A stretch of DNA of 42,171 bases from Amycolatopsis nivea. Its GTDB lineage: Bacteria; Actinomycetota; Actinomycetes; Mycobacteriales; Pseudonocardiaceae. This document shows, one piece after another, positions 34,082 to 41,729 of the stretch (position 1 is the stretch's first letter; each line of letters opens with the position of its first letter). Under the pieces are notes generated by a model. It searched no databases. It saw only the letters and a list, made by a program, of their open reading frames with translations, and was not told the DNA's origin. The stretch spans positions 1-42,171 of the forward strand of contig NZ_SDLT01000030.1 of NCBI RefSeq assembly GCF_004522235.1, in the 5' to 3' direction. The translations under genes were made by a program, and so were the position numbers.

Positions 34082-35672
34082 CGTAACGCGCCTTGGCGGC
34101 CGACCGGGCGACCTTTCCGCTGGAAGTGCGCGGAAGTCCGCCAGAAGGGACCAGGTGTACCGCACGGAGCGTGAGATCGTGCTCCCTCGACACCGCTCGC
34201 AGCACGGCCCGGGTCACGTCCTTGACCTCGGCTTCCGCTCCGCGCACCCATTCCGCGACCACCATCGCGCCCTCGCCCTGGTCGTCGGCGACGCCGAACG
34301 CGGCGACCCGATCGCGCCGGATCGCCGGGTGCGCCTCGCCCGCCGCCGCCTCGAGGTCCTGCGGATGGAAGTTGCGGCCGTCGACGACGATCAGGTCCTT
34401 CAGCCGGCCGGTGACGTACAAGTCGCCGCGGTGGAACACGCCCAGGTCGCCGGTGCGCAGCCAGCCGTCGAGCCCGTCGAGGACCCCGCCGAACGAATCC
34501 GCGTCGCCGCGGCCCCAGTAGCCGGACGCGACGTTCGGGCCGTGCACCCAGATCTCGCCGACCTCGCCCTCGGGCTGCTCGTGTCCGTCGTGGACGATCC
34601 GGACGAGCTGCCCGACCGGCCGTCCCACCGACATCACCGGCTGGCCGTCCGGCGTTTCGACGGCGCGGCCCTGGGCCAGCGCTTCCCGGTCGAGCACCGC
34701 GCCGCGCGGCCCTTCCTCGCCCGCGCTCGCGACGTACACCGTGGCCTCGGCCAGCCCGTACGACGGCCGATGCGCCTCGGCTCGGAACCCGCGCGGGCCG
34801 AACACCTCGTGGAACCGCTCGACCGTGCGTGGCCGGACGGGTTCGGCTCCGTTGAGCGCGACCCGGACGTCCGAGAGGTCGAGGTCGTCCTCCGCGCCGA
34901 CGTCGGCGGCGAGGTCGTAGGCGAAATTCGGGGCCGCGGTGAAGACGGCCGGATAGTCCGAGAGCTGGCGCAGCCACCGCTGCGGCCGGTGCACGAACTC
35001 CGCCGGCGACATGAACACCGACCGGCCGCCGACGTAAACGGGCAGGCACAGCAGCTGGATCAGGCCCATGTCGTGGAAGAACGGGATCCAGCCCGCACAG
35101 GTCGTCTGCTCGTCCGAGTCGTACGCCTGGCTGGCCTGCCAGCAAGCCGCGACGATCGCCCGGTGCGGGATCACCGCGCCCGCCGGTTCGCGCGTCGACC
35201 CCGACGTGTACTGCAGGTAGGCGGGGCTCTCCGGATCCACGCGGACCGGGTCGACGCCCGGCCCGGACAGCTCGTCCACCACCACGAGGTCGCCGGGATC
35301 GCTGAACTCGCGCACCTTCGCCGCGACGGCCGACGACGTCGCCCACACTCGCGCACCGGAATCGGCGAGGACCCCGGAAAGCCGGTCGGCCTGCGCGCGA
35401 TTGCCGGGCAGCATCAGCGGAACGGCGACCATCCCGGCGGCGAGCGCGCCGAAAAACGCCAGCGGATAAGCGAGTTCCTGTCCGGCGAGGATCGCGACGC
35501 GCTCGCCCGGTTCCGCGACCCGGCGCAATTCCCCGGCCACGACCCGGACTTTGGCGGCGAATTCCGCCCACGACAGCGTGTGCTCGACGCCACGAGTGTG
35601 CTCTTGGTGGGTGAACAACGGCCGTTCGTCGCCGGCGCGGGCGAACAGCCGGTCCACGATCGAGCCGCGCAT
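34065..35672 (-). CDS. Fatty-acyl-AMP ligase (FAAL type)
   Basis: Adenylate-forming enzyme of about 535 aa close to the mycobacterial FadD23/26/28/32 group. Key motifs are LQYTSGSTREPAGA near residue 157, IPFFHDMGL, FMSPAEFVHRPQRWL, SYGLAEATVYVAS near 306, RTGDLG, GRLKDLIVVDGRNFHPQDLE near 425, and the catalytic Lys in TSSGKVAR near 519. FAAL enzymes activate a fatty acid as acyl-AMP and load it on an ACP rather than CoA. ATG at 35672 is chosen because the conserved GSIVDRLFARAG begins right after it; GTG at 35687 or a start at 35717 is possible. It is the first gene of the five-gene operon and overlaps the ACP gene. Confidence 0.9.
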   Translation of the reverse strand: MRGSIVDRLFARAGDERPLFTHQEHTRGVEHTLSWAEFAAKVRVVAGELRRVAEPGERVAILAGQELAYPLAFFGALAAGMVAVPLMLPGNRAQADRLSGVLADSGARVWATSSAVAAKVREFSDPGDLVVVDELSGPGVDPVRVDPESPAYLQYTSGSTREPAGAVIPHRAIVAACWQASQAYDSDEQTTCAGWIPFFHDMGLIQLLCLPVYVGGRSVFMSPAEFVHRPQRWLRQLSDYPAVFTAAPNFAYDLAADVGAEDDLDLSDVRVALNGAEPVRPRTVERFHEVFGPRGFRAEAHRPSYGLAEATVYVASAGEEGPRGAVLDREALAQGRAVETPDGQPVMSVGRPVGQLVRIVHDGHEQPEGEVGEIWVHGPNVASGYWGRGDADSFGGVLDGLDGWLRTGDLGVFHRGDLYVTGRLKDLIVVDGRNFHPQDLEAAAGEAHPAIRRDRVAAFGVADDQGEGAMVVAEWVRGAEAEVKDVTRAVLRAVSREHDLTLRAVHLVPSGGLPRTSSGKVARSAAKARYGGVRG

Positions 35673-35762
35673 GACCTCGTCAGGCACGCTCGCAGACGTC
35701 CGGGACACGCAGCGCAACCTACTCGACTTCGCGACCGGCCCGCGAGCCCGGGCACGGAGAAT

Positions 35763-36962
35763 TCACTCGCGCACCTTGGCGGCCCGGGATTCCAGATAAC
35801 GCTTCTCCGCGATACTCGCCGTCGCCTTCGCGGCCAGCCGGTAGTTCTCGTACGCGCCAGGCAGATCCCCGGCTTTCTCCAGCAAATGCGCCCGCACCGA
35901 CAGCAACCGGTGATGCCGGGCTATCCGTTCCTCTCTGTCCAATGTGGACAGCAGAGCGAGCCCGGCGCGCGGGCCCTCGGTTTCGGCGAGCGCGATCGCC
36001 CGGTTCAACGTCACCACCGGATTGGGCGCGATCCGTTCCAGGATCAGGTAAAGCGCGTGCACCTGCCGCCAGTTGGTCTCGTCCGCGGTCGCCGCGTCGG
36101 CGTGCGTCGCGGCGATGGCCGCCTGCAGCTGGTACGGACCGAGCGCCGAACCCGCCAGCGACGCTTTCGCCAGCTCAGTGCCCTCGTCAAGCATGGCACG
36201 GTCCCACGTCGTGCGGTCCTGATCGGCCAGCGGGACCAGGTCGCCGGACGGTGTCGTGCGGGCCGTCCGGCGCGCGTGCGTCAGCAGCATCAACGCGAGC
36301 AGACCGGTCACCTCGCTGTCGTCCGGCAGCCGCTCATGCACCATCCTGGCCAGCCGGATCGCCTCGTAGGCCAGGTCAGCGCGGTGCAGATCGCTGCCGG
36401 ACGACGCGGTGTAGCCCTCGTTGAAAATCAGGTACAGCACCTGCAGCACGACATTCAGCCGCTCCGGTTCCTCCGAGCTCGGGAACGAACTGCCCGCCGC
36501 CTTGATCCGCTGTTTGGCACGGCTGATCCGGGCAGCCATCGTGCCCTCCGGTACCAGGAACGCGCGGGCGATCTCGGCCGTCGTCAGACCGCCGACCGCA
36601 CGCAAGGTCAACGCGGTCTGCGACGCCGGGGTCAGCGCCGGATGACAGCACATGAACAGCAGGAGCAGCGTGTCGTCGGTGTCCGGCACCTCGGGCGCGG
36701 CTTCGGCGGCGTTCGCCAGCTCCCGCTCGCGGCGCGCCAGGTCGCTGCGCAGCTGGTCGACATAGCGCCGGGACGCGACCGTCGACAGCCAGCCTCGCGG
36801 ATTGTCCGGCACGCCTTCGACCGGCCATTGCTGAGAAGCCGCGAGGACCGCCTCTTGCACGGCGTCCTCGCAGCCCTCGAACTGGCCGTACCGGCGCACC
36901 AGCACGCCAAGAACCTGCGGCACGAGTTCGCGCAGCAGGTCCTCGACGGATGGAGTGATCAC
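35763..36962 (-). CDS. ECF sigma factor with C-terminal TPR domain (ECF42-like, SigI-like)
   Basis: A 399-residue sigma factor. The N-terminal ECF core has region 2 (FEGCEDAVQEAVLAASQQWP, GVPDNPRGWLSTVASRRYVD) and region 4 (LTLRAVGGLTTAEIARAFLV, EGTMAARISRAKQRIK). The C-terminal ~220 residues are helical and TPR-like, as in ECF42, with HALYLILERIAPNPVVTLNRA. There is no anti-sigma gene; ECF42 is known to be linked to DGPF-domain proteins, as here. GTG at 36962 overlaps the DGPF gene stop as GTGA. The long extension upstream in this frame is antisense noise. Confidence 0.92.
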   Translation of the reverse strand: MITPSVEDLLRELVPQVLGVLVRRYGQFEGCEDAVQEAVLAASQQWPVEGVPDNPRGWLSTVASRRYVDQLRSDLARRERELANAAEAAPEVPDTDDTLLLLFMCCHPALTPASQTALTLRAVGGLTTAEIARAFLVPEGTMAARISRAKQRIKAAGSSFPSSEEPERLNVVLQVLYLIFNEGYTASSGSDLHRADLAYEAIRLARMVHERLPDDSEVTGLLALMLLTHARRTARTTPSGDLVPLADQDRTTWDRAMLDEGTELAKASLAGSALGPYQLQAAIAATHADAATADETNWRQVHALYLILERIAPNPVVTLNRAIALAETEGPRAGLALLSTLDREERIARHHRLLSVRAHLLEKAGDLPGAYENYRLAAKATASIAEKRYLESRAAKVRE

Positions 36963-37330
36963 GCGTCCAATTGTCCTTCCGAGAACATCACCTGGCGCAC
37001 CTCGACGCCGAGCCCCTCGATCGCGGCGTCCGGAACCTGCGCGGCCAGCTCGATCGCGCGCTCCTTGCTCTCGACGTCGATCATGTAGTAGCCGCCGAGG
37101 AACTCCTTGGACTCGAGAAACGGCCCGTCGGTCACCACCGGCTGCCCGTTGCGGACCGACACGACCGCGGCCTGCGACGGGTCGGCGAGGGCCTGGGCGG
37201 CGATCAGTTCGCCGGACTTCTTCGTCGACTCCATGAACGCGGTGACGCCGTTGCCGAGGGCTTCCTTCTCCTCCTCGGTCAGCGCGTCGAGGACGGACTG
37301 GTTGATGTGCAGGCTGATCAGGAACTTCAT
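36959..37330 (-). CDS. DGPF/YCII-related protein
   Basis: A 123-residue ferredoxin-like-fold protein of the YCII/DGPF family, with VTDGPF at residues 66-71 and the typical GGYYMIDVESKERAIELAAQVP. The biochemical role of the family is unresolved; it is a known target and partner of ECF42 sigma factors. ATG at 37330 is preceded by AGGAG with an 8-nt gap. It is co-transcribed and translationally coupled (GTGA) with the sigma factor gene. A candidate ECF-type promoter lies ~40 bp upstream. Confidence 0.93.
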   Translation of the reverse strand: MKFLISLHINQSVLDALTEEEKEALGNGVTAFMESTKKSGELIAAQALADPSQAAVVSVRNGQPVVTDGPFLESKEFLGGYYMIDVESKERAIELAAQVPDAAIEGLGVEVRQVMFSEGQLDA

Positions 37331-37368
37331 CGTCTTGCTCCTCGTGGTTTCGGGGTCTTTCGCGGAGT

Positions 37369-37396
37369 GGTCGGAGGCGCGGGCGGGTTCTGGACA
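37369..37396 (-). promoter_or_regulatory. Candidate ECF42-type promoter for the DGPF-sigma operon
   Basis: On the minus strand TGTCCA (37391-37396), a 17-bp spacer and CGACC (37369-37373) resemble the TGTCGA / CGA(T)C motif I recall for ECF42 sigma factors, one base off in the -35. Its place ahead of the DGPF gene suggests autoregulation. Confidence 0.45.
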
Positions 37397-37405
37397 TGGA
37401 CTTTA

Positions 37406-37421
37406 TGTGACGCGCGTCACT
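37406..37421. promoter_or_regulatory. CRP/GlxR-like palindromic site
   Basis: TGTGA-N6-TCACT contains a 14-bp perfect palindrome (GTGACGCGCGTCAC, 37407-37420) and differs from the Crp/GlxR consensus TGTGA-N6-TCACA in one base. It sits 18 bp before the methyltransferase start and 10 bp from the candidate ECF promoter. Confidence 0.5.
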
Positions 37422-37438
37422 CTCGGTCCGGGCGCACT

Positions 37439-38215
37439 ATGAACGGCATGGAGACCGACGTCTGGGCCGCGCTGGCGAGTCCGTTCGTGGAAGGCGCGTA
37501 CGCGACCGTCAAAGGCCGAGTGCGCACGTACGTCCTGCACCAGCAGCTCCTGGCACACCTGCCTCCGCCGCCGGCGACGGTGCTCGACGTCGGCGGCGGG
37601 GCCGGACATCAGTCTTTCCCCTTGGCACGCCTAGGTTACGACGTCGTCCTGCTGGATTCTTCCGATGCGATGCTTTCGAAGGCGGAGCAGCGTCTCGCTT
37701 CGGAATCGGCTGAGGTTCGCGAGCGCGTCCAGTTGGTGCGCGGCCGCGGCGAGGACGCCGTCACGGCGGTCGCGGGCCAGAAATTCGACGCGGTGCTGTG
37801 CCACGGCGTGCTGATGTATGTGGACGATCCCGTGCCGATGATCGACGCGCTGTGCGCCTGCGCGGCACCGGGCGGGATCGTCTCGGTGATGGCGCTCAAC
37901 GCCGAGACGCTGGCCGTCCTCCCCGCGCTGGAAGGACGGTGGAGCGACGCGCTGACGGCGTTCGACGCGCAGGGCGAACGGGGCGTCCTCGGCGTGGACA
38001 CGCGCGCCGACACGGTCGCGGGGCTGTCGCAGCTGCTCGTCGGGCAGGGAGCCGAACCGCTTGCCTGGTACGGGGTTTGGCTGTTCGCCGACTGGATGGA
38101 CCTGGACGTCGACGAGAGCCGGATCGGCGAGATCGCGGAGGTCGAACTGGAGGCCGCGCGACGAGATCCGTACCGGCGGCTCAGCCGGGTGTTCCATCTC
38201 GTCGCGCGGGCCTGA
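37439..38215 (+). CDS. SAM-dependent methyltransferase
   Basis: Class I methyltransferase of 258 aa. Motif I is LDVGGGAGHQSFPLA near residue 50, motif II VVLLDSSDAML, and a later FDAVLCHGVLMYVDDP. It resembles CmoM/tRNA or small-molecule methyltransferases of the Methyltransf_11 type; the substrate cannot be named. ATG at 37439 is used; ATG at 37448 (MET) is also possible. A CRP-like palindrome just upstream suggests regulation by a Crp-type factor. It ends 6 bp before the stop of the convergent hydrolase gene. Confidence 0.9.
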   Translation: MNGMETDVWAALASPFVEGAYATVKGRVRTYVLHQQLLAHLPPPPATVLDVGGGAGHQSFPLARLGYDVVLLDSSDAMLSKAEQRLASESAEVRERVQLVRGRGEDAVTAVAGQKFDAVLCHGVLMYVDDPVPMIDALCACAAPGGIVSVMALNAETLAVLPALEGRWSDALTAFDAQGERGVLGVDTRADTVAGLSQLLVGQGAEPLAWYGVWLFADWMDLDVDESRIGEIAEVELEAARRDPYRRLSRVFHLVARA

Positions 38216-38221
38216 ACTGTC

Positions 38222-38968
38222 CTATTTGGACGAGTCCCAGAACTCCGCGAGGACACGCGCGCCCTGGACCGGGTCCTGCGTCATCCACCAGTGCCCGAGC
38301 CCCTCCAGCACGGCGACCTTCGCCCCGGCCCGCTCGGCCGAACGGCGGCGCTGCTCGTCCGTCCCGACGTAGTGGTCCTCGGTCGCCAGCACGACGAGCC
38401 CCGGACGCTCCGCCGCGCGTCCGAGATTCCGGCCGGACTCCGCGAGCGCGGGCTGCGCCGCGGACCGGTAGAGCGGGAGCACCGCGCGGGCCATGTCGTC
38501 GTTCATTCCCTCGGCGACCTTGGCCGCCACCGCTTCGTGCATTCCACCGCTGACCAGGCGCGCGGCCCGGGCTTCCACCGGTGCCCCGAACATCGCCGCG
38601 ACGGCTTCCTCGCCGACGCCCGGCTTCTGCCACACCTGCGCGAGGTCATGCCAGACGTAATCCGGGTCGAACGCGCCGGCCGTGTCACTGGCCCAGGTGC
38701 GCACCAACTCCGGACGAGCCATGACGGCGTTGAGAACGTGCGCGCCACCCCAGTCGTGCCCGACCAGGTCGACCGGTTCGGGGAACTTCTCCAGTTCGGC
38801 GATCAGCCAGTCGCGGTACTCGACCGCCGTCGCGCCGAACCCCTCCGGCCACGGCGCACCGAATCCGGGCGGGGATAGGCATACGGTCGACCGGTCGCCC
38901 AGTTCGGCAAGCAGGGGCTCCCACACCGCGGCGGTTTCGGGATTGCCGTGGACAAACACTGCGGTCAT
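38222..38968 (-). CDS. Alpha/beta hydrolase (epoxide hydrolase / haloalkane dehalogenase type)
   Basis: Hydrolase of 248 aa. The oxyanion motif HGNPE is at residues 7-11, the nucleophile in GHDWGG near 73 is Asp, so epoxide or haloalkane substrates are likelier than esters, and the base is His in GLGHWWM near 225. It has a small cap region. GAGGGAGGAAGT lies 7 nt before ATG. It is divergent from a TetR regulator whose palindromic operator lies in the gap, so induction by a ligand of that regulator is expected. Confidence 0.9.
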   Translation of the reverse strand: MTAVFVHGNPETAAVWEPLLAELGDRSTVCLSPPGFGAPWPEGFGATAVEYRDWLIAELEKFPEPVDLVGHDWGGAHVLNAVMARPELVRTWASDTAGAFDPDYVWHDLAQVWQKPGVGEEAVAAMFGAPVEARAARLVSGGMHEAVAAKVAEGMNDDMARAVLPLYRSAAQPALAESGRNLGRAAERPGLVVLATEDHYVGTDEQRRRSAERAGAKVAVLEGLGHWWMTQDPVQGARVLAEFWDSSK

Positions 38969-39003
38969 CGGACTTCCTCCCTCTTCGTCGCTCCCACTCT
39001 ACG

Positions 39004-39031
39004 CATACTTGCTTGTCAGCTGGCAAGTATG
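39004..39031. promoter_or_regulatory. TetR operator (28-bp dyad)
   Basis: Perfect 9-bp arms CATACTTGC / GCAAGTATG separated by 10 bp, in the 80-bp gap between the divergent hydrolase and TetR genes. The arms overlap TTGTCA (39013-39018), a -35 for the TetR gene. Confidence 0.75.
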
Positions 39032-39040
39032 TTGTAGAGT
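39013..39040 (+). promoter_or_regulatory. TetR gene promoter, near-leaderless
   Basis: TTGTCA (39013-39018), 16 bp, TAGAGT (39035-39040). Transcription would start about 39046-39048, next to the GTG at 39049, which has no Shine-Dalgarno. The operator covers the -35, consistent with autorepression. Confidence 0.5.
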
Positions 39041-39048
39041 TTCTTCCC

Positions 39049-39645
39049 GTGACCACGCCGCGCCGCACGCAGCAGGAACGCCGAGACCAGGCGTCGGCCG
39101 CTTTGCTGGAAGCCGCCGCGGAGTTGGTCGTCGAGGAAGGCGTACGCGCCGTGACCTTGGCGCGCGTCGGCGAGCGGGCCGGGTACAGCCGCGGCCTGGT
39201 CACCCACCACTTCGGCGGGAAACAAGCGCTGCTGGAACAACTCGCCCGCACCACGCAGACCGCTTTCGTCCCCGGCTTGGACACCCTGCCGCCCGGCCTG
39301 GACCGGCTGCTGCGACTCATCGACGGCTACTTGTCCCGGCTCAGCGACCCTGACGTGCTGAGCCGGGCGTTCCTGGTGCTGTGGGCGGAATCGATGACCT
39401 CCCGCGAACTCGCCCCGATCTTCCGCGAACGCGACAACGCCTTCCGCGACGACCTTCGCCAGGAGATCACCGCGGGCATCACCGAGGGCACCATCCGCGC
39501 CGATGTCGATCCCGAGCAGATCGCCGTGGCCATCGTCGGGCAACTCCGCGGCATCGCGCTGCAGTGCCTGCTAGATCCGGCCGCGGTGAAGCCGAGCGAG
39601 CTGTGCTGCTGCGCCGCCGAAGTGTGGAAGCGGGCGCTGTCTTAG
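39049..39645 (+). CDS. TetR-family transcriptional regulator
   Basis: A 198-residue TetR regulator. The N-terminal helix-turn-helix is VTLARVGERAGYSRGLVTHHF (residues ~35-55) followed by GGKQALLEQL. The C-terminal ligand domain ends with a CCC run in SELCCCAAEVW, which is unusual. GTG at 39049 is chosen by the -10 position and conserved start; the transcript seems leaderless. It likely represses itself and the divergent hydrolase through the operator between them. Confidence 0.94.
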   Translation: MTTPRRTQQERRDQASAALLEAAAELVVEEGVRAVTLARVGERAGYSRGLVTHHFGGKQALLEQLARTTQTAFVPGLDTLPPGLDRLLRLIDGYLSRLSDPDVLSRAFLVLWAESMTSRELAPIFRERDNAFRDDLRQEITAGITEGTIRADVDPEQIAVAIVGQLRGIALQCLLDPAAVKPSELCCCAAEVWKRALS

Positions 39646-39966
39646 CGCTGCTGGGCTGAACAAATTGTGCTGAGAAGACGAGCGCGAACGCCAGTACGTC
39701 CTTGACGGTCCCGCCTCGCCGCTGTCACGCGGCGAGGCGGAACTCCCCCTCGTACGGCACTCCCCTCGAGGACGTCGGCGCTCCCCGGCATCCGTCCCCT
39801 CAAACGGATCTGCCGGAAACGCCGGTCTGTGAAACGCCGCCCCAACACGGCCGCCCTCTACGGCTGCCCCCGACACAGCCGCCCTCCGGCCGCGTTGCGG
39901 CGGATCGGCTTTCCCGGGCGGCACGACCCCTCAGACGTGCCGACCGCGAAAACCGTCAAGAACCCA
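39646..39966. other. Gene-free convergent region
   Basis: This 321-bp stretch lies between the TetR stop and the stop of the small membrane protein. I see no supported gene. It holds one strong hairpin (39711-39740) and otherwise GC-rich sequence with no conserved frame. Confidence 0.6.
39711..39740. terminator. Strong hairpin in the convergent region
   Basis: A perfect 12-bp stem (CCGCCTCGCCGC / GCGGCGAGGCGG) with a TGTCAC loop, 65 bp after the TetR stop. It could terminate both converging transcripts; no T-tract is present. Confidence 0.55.
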
Positions 39967-40500
39967 TCAGACCGCGAACGCCGCGGCCTTCCGCGCGATC
40001 ACCGCGTTCTTGCGTGCCCGAACCGCCCGGTTGGCCCCGGGCAGCCACTGCACGACGAGCACCGCCAGCAGGCTCACCACCGCGATGGCGTCGAAGGCGT
40101 TCAGCAGAGCCGGGTTCACGTCGATCAGGTCGCGCAGGCCCAGGCCGATGCCGAAGACCGCGAACACCGTCAGCACCACCCGGGCCCAGTTGTGCGCGGC
40201 GAGCACCATCGCGGCCGACACCAGGGTCACCACGCCGATGACCAGCCAGATCGCCGCGCGGGTGGTGAACGACGGCATGGCGATTCCGGTCAGGTCGTCG
40301 ACCGTGAGCAGACCGCTCGAGGCCAGGTCGCGGCCTTCGGTCTGCAAGTATTCCTGCACGGCCGGGCGGATCAGGCTCTCGCCCTGCACCAGCACCATCG
40401 CACCCCACAGCAGTCCGCTGAGCGCGCCGAGCAACCCCAACCCTCCGCCGACGGTCAGGGTGCGCGAACGGCGCGCACCGGTGGAACTGTACGAACTCAC
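39967..40500 (-). CDS. Small integral membrane protein
   Basis: A 177-residue protein with four hydrophobic segments (LTVGGGLGLLGALSGLLWGAM, AAIWLVIGVVTLVSAAMVLA, VLTVFAVFGIGLGLRDLI, AIAVVSLLAVLVVQWL) and a basic tail (RKNAVIARKAAA). The family is not recognised. GTG at 40500 has AAGGAG 10 nt upstream, preferred to GTG at 40542, which lacks one. It is divergent from the LysR-type gene. Confidence 0.8.
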   Translation of the reverse strand: MSSYSSTGARRSRTLTVGGGLGLLGALSGLLWGAMVLVQGESLIRPAVQEYLQTEGRDLASSGLLTVDDLTGIAMPSFTTRAAIWLVIGVVTLVSAAMVLAAHNWARVVLTVFAVFGIGLGLRDLIDVNPALLNAFDAIAVVSLLAVLVVQWLPGANRAVRARKNAVIARKAAAFAV

Positions 40501-40561
40501 TTCTGTCGAACTCCTTGGATCAGCAATCGAATCAAGCGTCACGGAGTTTCCCGCCGACTGC

Positions 40562-40591
40562 TTGCGCCGTCCACCGGTTCGCCGATATTAT
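40562..40591 (+). promoter_or_regulatory. Promoter of the LysR-type gene
   Basis: TTGCGC (40562-40567), 18 bp, TATTAT (40586-40591), a strong -10 in an otherwise GC-rich area. The leader would be ~85 nt. An AT-rich stretch with seven T continues to 40607. Confidence 0.5.
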
Positions 40592-40682
40592 CTACAGATT
40601 TTTTTAACTGGCCGCGAGATCAGGAACGCCGCGTTAGGCTCTCCGACGTCCGCGAAGAGAATGAGAAGGCGAGCCCTGCCCG

Positions 40683-41729
40683 ATGTCCGCACCCAGCCCG
40701 TTCCGGTCGCCGTCGTTCAACGTGCTCAGCAGGCTCCTGCGCTCGTCGCCTGCCCTGCTCGACACGACGTTCGACCAGTTGCGCACGCTGATCACGGTCG
40801 CGGAAACCGGCACCGCCCTCGCCGCGGCCCGCACGCTCGGCCGCGACCAGTCCAGTGTGCAAAAACAACTCGACACTCTCAACCGCAATTTCTCGGAATT
40901 GTGCGGTGAACCATTGTTGCACCGCCAGGGACGCGGCCGTGACGTTCTTTTCACCGACACCGGACGCGCCGTCGCTCAGCAAGCGCGCCGCACGCTCACC
41001 GAATGGCTGGACACCATTCACGAATGCCGGCGCGAACTCGGCGGAACGCTCACCGTCGGCGCGACCCGCTACACCCTCGGCAGCCTCGCCCACGCCGGCG
41101 ATCTCGTGGCCGAGCAGTTCCGCGCCCGCGACATCGAACTCAACGTGGTGCACGTGCGCACCAAGGACCTGATCGACCGGTTGCTGGCCAAGGACGTGGA
41201 CCTGGTGTGCGGCAGCGTGGTCACGACCAGCGCGCTCGACTCCGTCGACGTGCTCGAATGGCGGCGCAGCGGACTCGGCATCGTGACCAATATGGACACT
41301 CCGAAACCCGGCGAGTCCGTCGCCACCAGCCAATTGCCGACGCTCCCGCTCGTCGTGCCCAGCGGCGGCGTGATCAACGACTTTATGCGCGGCTGGTTCG
41401 GCTCCGACTACCGCAACCGGCTCGACATCGTCGCCGAGATCGACTCCGCGCAATACGGATTCGAACTGCTCCGCTCGGGCTTGATCCGCGGCTGCATGCT
41501 CGTCACCCAAGGGCTCGGCGAGGCCGCGGGCGAAAACCGCCTGCACGCCGCCTCCGGATTGCGCATCATCGGCCTCGTCGACGACATCGAGCCGAAACTC
41601 GAACTCCTCGTCGGCGTGTTCGCCCGCCGCGGCGAACGATCCTCGTACCCGGACAGCCATCCCCTCAACCTGCTGTGGAACGCACTGCACCAAGCAGGAG
41701 AGGCGTCCTGGCTCGAAGTGGACCGCTGA
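40683..41729 (+). CDS. LysR-type transcriptional regulator
   Basis: Regulator of 348 aa with a LysR-like helix-turn-helix (FDQLRTLITVAETGTALAAA, then LGRDQSSVQKQLDTLNRNF, residues ~29-70) and a C-terminal substrate-binding region (VGATRYTLGSL, DLVCGSVVTT). It is somewhat longer than the usual ~300 because of an N-terminal extension. The Shine-Dalgarno is weak. The divergent membrane protein is its likely target. The sequence resembles an outlying LysR branch, so the ligand is unknown. Confidence 0.88.
   Translation: MSAPSPFRSPSFNVLSRLLRSSPALLDTTFDQLRTLITVAETGTALAAARTLGRDQSSVQKQLDTLNRNFSELCGEPLLHRQGRGRDVLFTDTGRAVAQQARRTLTEWLDTIHECRRELGGTLTVGATRYTLGSLAHAGDLVAEQFRARDIELNVVHVRTKDLIDRLLAKDVDLVCGSVVTTSALDSVDVLEWRRSGLGIVTNMDTPKPGESVATSQLPTLPLVVPSGGVINDFMRGWFGSDYRNRLDIVAEIDSAQYGFELLRSGLIRGCMLVTQGLGEAAGENRLHAASGLRIIGLVDDIEPKLELLVGVFARRGERSSYPDSHPLNLLWNALHQAGEASWLEVDR

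Noticed and set aside
34155..37088. 977-codon open frame on the plus strand
   Set aside because: It runs antisense to the FAAL and sigma factor genes, which have clear motifs; long antisense frames are common at this GC content.
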